A stretch of DNA of 64,000 bases, from NCBI GenBank assembly GCA_009929695.1, contig RZZW01000002.1:62001-126000 (forward strand). The letters run 5' to 3'. The position numbers were made by a program, and so were the translations under genes. The stretch is from Clostridia bacterium (GTDB lineage: Bacteria; Bacillota; Clostridia; Oscillospirales; Ruminococcaceae). Under the pieces are notes generated by a model that ran no database searches, was not told where the DNA came from, and worked only from the letters and a program-made list of their open reading frames with translations. Below are positions 59,326-64,000 of the stretch, one piece after another; position 1 is the stretch's first letter; every line of letters starts with the position of its first letter.

Positions 59326-60550
59326 TTTCAACACCTGCGAAGTCTGAAGCAGCGGTGCTGTACGGCTCTCTTTTATCGCTCAGTGGTGCAAGTGTAGGTT
59401 TGCCCTGCGGCTTCACCACATAGTCAGTCATAGCCTCAGCAAATTTCTTTTTACCGAGCAGGCTTTCAACCTCTGTCAGTGTTTTAGGCTTACGCTCATA
59501 AAGCATTTCCTCATTGTAGCCCAGCTCAATAACAGCCTTAAATGCTTCGTCAACGTCCTTAAAGGCTCTGTTACTGCGTCCGGCTACAAGTTTCCAACCG
59601 GGGATTTCTTTTCCGGCAAGGATAGTAGCGGTAGCGTATTCCTGTAAGTCCTTGTACCACTGCACAAGTGATTCCGCACGGGTAAGTAAGTCACCAACCT
59701 CAGCGTCAGAGAGCATAGGCGGTAAACCGATAACGGCTTTTGCCTCAGGTGAAAGCTCTTTGAGTTCGGGTGCTACCTTGCCCTCAACGGCAAAGTCCTT
59801 GAAGTCCTCAAACGCTGTATGCTGATCCGCACGGGCGCGGCACTGAGCCTTACCTTTGCAGAAACGGCAGTGTTCACCGGGACAGAATGTGCCGGGACCG
59901 TTGAAAGCCTCCTGTGCAACAGGCTTAATACTTTCACCCCAAGCCGTGAGTTCTTCCACTGTAAGAAAATCCTCACTTGCTTCCTCTGAAAGACGGGGCT
60001 GACAGATACCCATTGATACATTTTTGATTGCACCGCCGAAAACGGGAGCAAACATTTTGAGTGCGCCGAGAGCGTAAAGCCTCATTTGAGGATTACCAAC
60101 GGCTGACACTGCAACGCCTTTTCCGTGCTTGTAGTCTGTAATGTGGAGCGTGTCACCGCCAATCATTACACAGTCACAAGTTCCAAAGCCTTCAGGAACA
60201 TAATCGGAAAAGTCAACCTGTACTTCCTGTGTCACATACGGTGCGGCTGTGTAGCCCAGCGCCTTTTGTTTCAGGTAGTCAACATAGGCTTCTGCCGTTT
60301 TCAGCATTTCATCTGAATAGTACGGGCTTTCGCTGAGCTTTTTCAGCTCAGAGTTGAATTTACGCTTAGTAACGGTGGTAAAGTATTTACGGGCGTAAAG
60401 CTCACAAATACTGTGTGCAAGCGTCCCTTCCTCTGCATAGTCAGTAGTGCCGTTAGGAAACTGAGCTTCAAAGAGAGGGGCAGCCGTACACTGCAACCAG
60501 CGGTGAGCCGAGGACGCACTAAGCAAAGCGTGTTTGTTAGGTGTCGGCAT
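59318..60550 (-). CDS. PD-(D/E)XK exonuclease (DUF2800, Cas4/RecB-like)
   Basis: A 410-residue protein. N-terminal SAHRWLQC (~14-21), GTLAHSICELY (His and Glu), GTCDCVMI and ITDYKHGKG (catalytic D and K, ~133-155) form a RecB-type nuclease, and CPGEHCRFCKGKAQC (~220-234) supplies Fe-S-cluster-type cysteines. This is DUF2800, probably a phage recombination exonuclease. The last residues carry AASDFAGV, also present in the neighbouring SSB-like protein. It overlaps the next gene by 8 bp. Confidence 0.9.
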   Translation of the reverse strand: MPTPNKHALLSASSAHRWLQCTAAPLFEAQFPNGTTDYAEEGTLAHSICELYARKYFTTVTKRKFNSELKKLSESPYYSDEMLKTAEAYVDYLKQKALGYTAAPYVTQEVQVDFSDYVPEGFGTCDCVMIGGDTLHITDYKHGKGVAVSAVGNPQMRLYALGALKMFAPVFGGAIKNVSMGICQPRLSEEASEDFLTVEELTAWGESIKPVAQEAFNGPGTFCPGEHCRFCKGKAQCRARADQHTAFEDFKDFAVEGKVAPELKELSPEAKAVIGLPPMLSDAEVGDLLTRAESLVQWYKDLQEYATATILAGKEIPGWKLVAGRSNRAFKDVDEAFKAVIELGYNEEMLYERKPKTLTEVESLLGKKKFAEAMTDYVVKPQGKPTLAPLSDKREPYSTAASDFAGVENG

Positions 60551-60564
60551 GATCGCTTACCTCC

Positions 60565-61026
60565 TTAAATGTTCGCACCAAGCGCCCTCATATCGTTTGC
60601 AAAGGCGTTAAGCACATCAGGGGTTGCACCGTTGAGCTGAGTAACAGCCACAACACCATACTTGCCGAGCAAGTCAATAAGCGGCTGCATTTTTCCCTGT
60701 TCGCACAGTGCCGCACCTGCTTTGCTGAGAGCGTCAATGGTAGGAACGGCTACCGCATTAGAAGGGGACGGTGCAGAAGGGACAGAAGGTGCTGTGTTCA
60801 CCGGCGCACCAGTATTCACCGCCTGCGTAGGTACTGCACCCTGCGCCGGAACGGGAGCAACAGCAGGGGTGGTAGGGTTTGCTGCCGGGGTGTTGTTTGC
60901 CTGAGCTACCGGGGAAACGGGAGCAGTCGGAACAGTTACGGATTTACCACCGCCGATAGCTGCGGCAAGGTTGTTCAGTGCTTCGGTCAGAGCCGGAGCG
61001 TTTACGGTTACATTTACTTCAAACAT
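60565..61026 (-). CDS. Phage protein with Pro/Ala-rich linker
   Basis: A 153-residue protein: short N-terminal domain (MFEVNVTVNAPALTEALNNL), a long Pro/Ala/Thr-rich linker (~33-95) and a C-terminal helical domain (IDALSKAGAALCEQGKMQPL) of ~55 residues. It lies upstream of the exonuclease. The two-domain tether design suggests a scaffold or recruiting role in replication. No family recognised. Confidence 0.7.
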   Translation of the reverse strand: MFEVNVTVNAPALTEALNNLAAAIGGGKSVTVPTAPVSPVAQANNTPAANPTTPAVAPVPAQGAVPTQAVNTGAPVNTAPSVPSAPSPSNAVAVPTIDALSKAGAALCEQGKMQPLIDLLGKYGVVAVTQLNGATPDVLNAFANDMRALGANI

Positions 61027-61047
61027 GATATATGCCTCCTATAATCA

Positions 61048-61674
61048 TTAGTTTTGAATTATCTGTTGCCAGTAGTCGGATTGTGTCATTACTTTTCGTG
61101 AGTAGGCGCTTGTTTCGTAGCCCTGATCCCAGAGCCTTCTTGCGCCTGTTTCGCCACAGTTATACGCCATAAGAGCTTTTGACGTATCACCGTACTTGTT
61201 TAAGAGTTCACTGAGCATAAAGACACCGGCAACAATATTGCCTTCGTACTCAGTAGGCTCTATCCCAAGTTCACGAAGCCGAGGATAGTTACAAGGGTTA
61301 ATCTGCATAACGCCCCAACAAATACCGCTGTCTGCCTCTAAATCAAAACAGCTTTCACACTCTGCAACCGCCAAAGCCAAAGCATACGGAACGCCATAGT
61401 CTTTACAAGCCTGTTGCATAACCTCCTGAAGAGAACACGAAAGCGGAATACGCTCACTGTATGTAAATTCCGGCTCTGTTACCTCTACAACCTCTGTGAA
61501 TGAAACCGCTTGCACGGGAGCAGCGTTGTAGTTGATAGCAGCCTCAGTAGTTACCACAGGCTGTGTTTCGTCATTAGGCTGTTGTGATTCTGCCCGGTTG
61601 CAAGTGATGAACAGTGTAGCTATTGCCAGCACCACTACTGCAAACAGCAGAATGATTGTTTTGTTCTTTCGCAT
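61048..61674 (-). CDS. Membrane-anchored lytic transglycosylase (SLT fold)
   Basis: A 208-residue protein. N-terminal signal anchor (~5-25, TIILLFAVVVLAIATLFI), a Thr/Val/Glu-rich spacer, then an SLT domain with catalytic Glu in AVAECESCFD (~105), GICWGVMQINP and ALMAYNCG. ATG 61674 has GGGAGG nine bases upstream. It is encoded in the early region, away from the lysis genes, so a role in superinfection control or envelope remodelling is as likely as DNA entry. It overlaps the previous gene by 101 bp. Confidence 0.88.
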   Translation of the reverse strand: MRKNKTIILLFAVVVLAIATLFITCNRAESQQPNDETQPVVTTEAAINYNAAPVQAVSFTEVVEVTEPEFTYSERIPLSCSLQEVMQQACKDYGVPYALALAVAECESCFDLEADSGICWGVMQINPCNYPRLRELGIEPTEYEGNIVAGVFMLSELLNKYGDTSKALMAYNCGETGARRLWDQGYETSAYSRKVMTQSDYWQQIIQN

Positions 61675-61834
61675 GAGAATTAACCTCCCTGTTTCGGCTT
61701 TGCTGCCACTGTTCAAATTTCTCACGATTTTTAGGATCGTCATAGAAATCAATCATTGCGGCAGTGAGTGTCCGGCAGAGGTTTTTAAGGTCTGCGGACG
61801 GGATTTGTGTGTAGTCGATTTTGAAGCCTAACAT
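61574..61834 (-). CDS. Phage protein of unknown function
   Basis: An 86-residue protein (MLGFKIDYTQIPSADLKNLC; FYDDPKNREKFEQWQQSR). Good AAGGA upstream of the ATG and a 6-base gap after the excisionase-like gene support it. The C-terminal 34 residues overlap the transglycosylase gene in another frame and look less protein-like, so the natural product might be shorter. Confidence 0.6.
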   Translation of the reverse strand: MLGFKIDYTQIPSADLKNLCRTLTAAMIDFYDDPKNREKFEQWQQSRNREVNSHAKEQNNHSAVCSSGAGNSYTVHHLQPGRITTA

Positions 61835-61839
61835 CTGGA

Positions 61840-62034
61840 TCAGTCCTTGTTTGCGTCATCAGAGATAACCGTTGTATTGTTTCTCTCGAAAGCGAGTAGT
61901 GCTTCAGCGGTAACACGGTACTGCTTTCCAACCTTTACAGCCGAAAGCCTTTGCGTCCTGATCCAAGCCCAAACTGTTGTGAGCTTAACTCCGTATCTTT
62001 CGGCTATTTGCTCACAGCTATAAAACTTTTCCAA
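61840..62034 (-). CDS. Excisionase-like helix-turn-helix protein
   Basis: A 64-residue protein with a winged MerR-type HTH (CEQIAERYGVKLTTVWAWI, then KVGKQYRVTAEALLAF), typical of excisionases. TTG start at 62034 with AGGAGG eight bases upstream. As the first gene of the early leftward operon, next to the switch, it probably assists the serine integrase in excision or regulates early transcription. Confidence 0.85.
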   Translation of the reverse strand: MEKFYSCEQIAERYGVKLTTVWAWIRTQRLSAVKVGKQYRVTAEALLAFERNNTTVISDDANKD

Positions 62035-62053
62035 ACAAAAATCCTCCTTTCAC

Positions 62054-62082
62054 TTGACTTTTGTTTAGTTTTGTTGTATAAT
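62054..62082 (+). promoter_or_regulatory. Rightward promoter facing the early promoter
   Basis: -35 TTGACT (62054-62059), a 17-bp spacer and -10 TATAAT (62077-62082) on the plus strand. It reads towards the repressor gene, with a ~175-base leader that crosses the leftward promoter. It overlaps the ribosome-site region of the excisionase-like gene. Confidence 0.65.
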
Positions 62083-62184
62083 TTTTAGTGCCAGTAAAAC
62101 CTTATACAACAGAAACTAACCGCTGTAACTCACAAAACACAGGGGCTTGCTCTTCTTTTGCCTGAATTTTGTTTCGTTGAGTTT

Positions 62185-62246
62185 ATTATACTTTACTTTT
62201 GTTTCTTTGTCAAGGGGTTTTTGCGAAAAAGTTTGAAAAAGTTTCT
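62185..62246 (-). promoter_or_regulatory. Leftward early promoter and adjacent repeat operator
   Basis: Minus strand -35 TTGACA (62213-62208), 17-bp spacer, -10 TATAAT (62190-62185). At 62226-62246 is the 21-bp repeat shared with the left-arm promoter (13438-13458), here as two tandem copies of the ten-mer GAAAAAGTTT (62225-62244). It lies 20 bases before the repressor ATG, so a repressor bound here could control both directions. Confidence 0.8.
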
Positions 62247-62266
62247 TTTCAAGGAGGCAAAGCAAA

Positions 62267-62668
62267 ATGACACTGTATGAGAAGATCCAAGTGCTGTGTA
62301 AAAAAGAGGGCTTTGAAATATCAAATTTAGGTGAGCATATCCCCGGTTTGAACGTAACAAAAGGCTCTATAAGCAAGTGGAAAAGCGGTGCTGTTCCACG
62401 AGCAAGCACACTAAAAAGCATTGCTGAGCATTTCGGCGTACCCGTAACATACCTGACAGAAAACCACGGGGACACGATTGAAAACCAGAACATCACCGAC
62501 AACCACGGAATAATAGGACACACCCACGCACCCGTTACAATAATCAACGGCTCTGAGCGTAAACTTTCCGAACAGGAAGTTGAGCTACTTAACATCTTTG
62601 AAAAACTCAGCGTAATGGAACAGGCAAAACTACTTGTATATGCAAATGGGCTTGTAGGTGATAAATAA
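62267..62668 (+). CDS. Phage repressor (XRE/CI-like)
   Basis: A 133-residue protein with an N-terminal HTH (~1-70; GSISKWKSGAVPRASTLKSI as recognition region, VTYLTENH after) and a C-terminal helical segment (LSEQEVELLNIFEKLSVMEQ). CAAGGAGG precedes the ATG. No LexA-type peptidase domain is present, so induction is unlikely to be by self-cleavage. The stop overlaps the next ATG (TAATG). Confidence 0.9.
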   Translation: MTLYEKIQVLCKKEGFEISNLGEHIPGLNVTKGSISKWKSGAVPRASTLKSIAEHFGVPVTYLTENHGDTIENQNITDNHGIIGHTHAPVTIINGSERKLSEQEVELLNIFEKLSVMEQAKLLVYANGLVGDK

Positions 62669-63216
62669 TGACCGGGCTTGAATATGAAAAGCTGGTAGCA
62701 AAGTATCTGCGGCGGCACGGCTATTTTAATGTTTCAGTAACGAAGGCCTCAGGGGACTACGGCGTTGACGTGATAGCCCACAAAGGAACACACCGTTACG
62801 CCGTGCAGTGTAAATACTACTCAAATGAGGTGGGGCTTGAAGCCGTACAAGAAGCTGTTGCAGGGAAAGCTATGTATAAATGTGATCGGGCAATGGTGGT
62901 AACAAACGCAACCTTTACGAAGGCTGCGTCAGAGCTTGCCTGTGAAAACAATGTTATTCTGCTGTCCGGGATAAGATCGGCAGGACTGGGTGATATGGCA
63001 ACCGTCATATCGTGCTTCCTGCTCCCGTTCCTTTTCCTGTTAGCCGGACTTGCCGGAATGTTTGCGGCAGTCGGTGAAACACTGATAAAGCAATTTCAGA
63101 ACGGGCAGTACGCACTTGCCGCCTACAACATCATTTCAATTATTGCCGTAGGTGCTGTGGCAGCCGCCGTTGTTTTCCTTATAGGTAAAATCAGAATCCG
63201 AAAGAAACAGAAATAA
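62668..63216 (+). CDS. Membrane-anchored Mrr-type restriction endonuclease-like protein
   Basis: A 182-residue protein. The N-terminal ~100 residues form an Mrr-cat nuclease: MTGLEYEKLVAKYLRRHGYF, then GDYGVDVIAHKG (Asp) and YAVQCKYY (QxK). Two hydrophobic segments (~112-133 and ~152-175) follow, and a basic tail. It is coupled to the repressor by TAATG, so it is made in lysogeny. That suggests a prophage defence or exclusion function at the membrane; this role is inferred. Confidence 0.88.
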   Translation: MTGLEYEKLVAKYLRRHGYFNVSVTKASGDYGVDVIAHKGTHRYAVQCKYYSNEVGLEAVQEAVAGKAMYKCDRAMVVTNATFTKAASELACENNVILLSGIRSAGLGDMATVISCFLLPFLFLLAGLAGMFAAVGETLIKQFQNGQYALAAYNIISIIAVGAVAAAVVFLIGKIRIRKKQK

Positions 63217-63225
63217 AAAAAAGCC

Positions 63226-63243
63226 CTCTGCTGTGTAGCAGAG
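63226..63243. other. Short hairpin between the nuclease and integrase genes
   Basis: Stem CTCTGC / GCAGAG around TGTGTA. T-run only on the minus strand side (after GGC), so it would terminate leftward rather than rightward transcription. No leftward gene is seen to the right in the window. Confidence 0.45.
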
Positions 63244-63262
63244 AGCGAAGGGAGGTGTCAAA

Positions 63263-64000
63263 GTGTCTGTTGATATTCAGTTTAACATTCCGAAAGATAA
63301 GCCAATAGGTGAAACGCTTGCTGTGGTGTACGCCCGGTATTCTTCCCACAGTCAGGGTGAACAATCCATTGAGGGGCAGTTATCAGAGGCACGAAAGTAC
63401 GCCGCCTCTCACGGATATACCATTGTGCATGAATACGTTGACCGAGCCAAAACAGGACGCACAGATAACCGTGAGGAATTTCAACAAATGCTGAAGGACA
63501 CGGCAAAGAAACAATTTGAGGTTATTATCCTCTGGAAAGTTGACCGTTTCGGACGGAACAGAGAGGAAATAACCTTTAACAAGTACAAGTGCAAAAAGAA
63601 CGGTGTCCGTGTTGAGTATATAGCTGAAACGATACCGAACACGCCGGAGGGCGTTATTTTGGAAAGTGTGCTTGAGGGCTTCGCTGAGTATTACAGCCTT
63701 CAGCTTTCACAGAATATCCGTAGAGGGCAAGCCGAGAGTGCCGAGAAATGCCAAAGCACGGGCGGCAACCGTCCGTTAGGTTATAAGACAGGTCCCGATA
63801 AGAAATTTATCATTGATCCTGAAACAGCACCGACCGTACAGCTCATTTTTAGTATGTATGCTGCCGGTCACACGGTAACAGAAATTGTAAAGCACCTGAA
63901 CAGTTTAGGACTGCACACGCTCAGAGGCGGCAAGTTTACCAATAACAGCCTGCACAGCGTTTTGAATAACGAAAAATACACAGGCGTTTATATCTACAAA
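63263..64000 (+). CDS. int: Large serine recombinase (integrase), N-terminal part
   Basis: 246 residues to the window edge, continuing beyond it. GTG start with GGGAGG eight bases upstream. Catalytic domain with VYARYSSHSQGEQSIEGQL (nucleophile Ser at SS) and the VDRFGRN block; then the recombinase domain (GNRPLGYKTGP..., LHSVLNNEKYTGVYIYK). It integrates the phage at a short att site and, with a directionality factor, excises it. Family is clear; the missing C-terminal zinc and coiled-coil domain would confirm the large class. Confidence 0.93.
   Translation, partial: MSVDIQFNIPKDKPIGETLAVVYARYSSHSQGEQSIEGQLSEARKYAASHGYTIVHEYVDRAKTGRTDNREEFQQMLKDTAKKQFEVIILWKVDRFGRNREEITFNKYKCKKNGVRVEYIAETIPNTPEGVILESVLEGFAEYYSLQLSQNIRRGQAESAEKCQSTGGNRPLGYKTGPDKKFIIDPETAPTVQLIFSMYAAGHTVTEIVKHLNSLGLHTLRGGKFTNNSLHSVLNNEKYTGVYIYK

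Larger units (their letters stand above)
10909..64000. mobile_element. Siphovirus-type prophage (left part to beyond window edge)
   Basis: A continuous block of phage genes: small left-arm genes, lysis, DGR, tail, head, packaging, replication, lysogeny control and a large serine integrase. Packaging uses a PBSX-type large terminase and an SPP1-like portal and minor head protein; tail genes include tape measure, tube and hub, indicating a long non-contractile tail. The left boundary lies between the tRNA end and the first phage gene (11018). The right boundary is not in the window. Except for the two frameshifts marked at homopolymers and the permuted dcm, the genes look intact, so the prophage may be functional. 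Confidence 0.93.

Noticed and set aside
10909..64000. CRISPR array or additional tRNA genes in the prophage
   Set aside because: No regularly spaced direct repeats with unique spacers and no further cloverleaf was seen; the TGTTACA arrays are short binding-site-like heptamers at irregular spacing.
14060..64000. A third variable repeat elsewhere in the window
   Set aside because: The conserved flank around gaacgccacgccattagc occurs only at the TR, VR1 and VR2.

Overview
The window is a Bacillota-type (most likely gut Clostridia) chromosome segment followed by a large prophage. This assignment rests on gene families and signal architecture, not on a search. Positions 1-10908 are ordinary chromosome: the 3' end of an asparagine synthase, a small membrane protein, metG, an autoregulated XRE regulator, a histidine phosphatase, a four-gene glycerol/glycerol-3-phosphate operon (two FAD oxidoreductases, a DUF1667 protein, glpK), a beta-hydroxyacid dehydrogenase and tRNA-Val(CAC). 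Intergenic regions here carry dispersed palindromic repeats of a kind not seen in the prophage.

From about 10909 to beyond the right edge lies a siphovirus-type prophage, almost all transcribed leftwards (minus strand). From right to left: a rightward lysogeny segment (Cro/CI-type repressor, membrane-anchored Mrr-type nuclease, large serine integrase running off the window); a leftward early region from a promoter at 62185-62213 (excisionase-like HTH, lytic transglycosylase, PD-(D/E)XK exonuclease, SSB-like protein, family A DNA polymerase, a second DGR target, several DNA methyltransferases, RtcB, VapE-type primase-helicase, VRR-NUC nuclease, SNF2 helicase, late regulator); a late region from a promoter near 42990 (terminase, portal, minor head protein, scaffold, major capsid, connectors, tail tube, chaperones, tape measure, tail hub, 1840-residue tail fibre); a diversity-generating retroelement (DGR: avd, template repeat, reverse transcriptase); lysis genes (two-enzyme endolysin, holin); and a small left-arm operon with its own promoter at 13401-13429.

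The main points of interest are these. (1) A complete DGR has one template repeat and two variable repeats. One ends the tail-fibre gene. The other is 37 kb away in a small gene inside the replication region. All 27 differences in the aligned variable block fall at template adenines, and both variable repeats are followed by the same type of hairpin. (2) The avd-TR-RT promoter has a run of eight G in its -35/-10 spacer, and three methyltransferase genes are each interrupted at a G/C run that would be open at length eight; this suggests phase variation or homopolymer sequence errors. (3) The cytosine methyltransferase is circularly permuted. (4) A canonical GGGAAAC slippery heptamer plus hairpin at the end of the major capsid gene predicts a -1 frameshifted 416-residue capsid protein. 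(5) Two nine-site TGTTACA arrays 31.7 kb apart have the same site orientations and almost the same spacing. (6) The octamer TGTGTAGC occurs 22 times on the plus strand of the prophage, and I saw no copy in the other orientation.

All calls were made by reading the sequence; no database search was run. The right end of the prophage and both attachment sites were not resolved.
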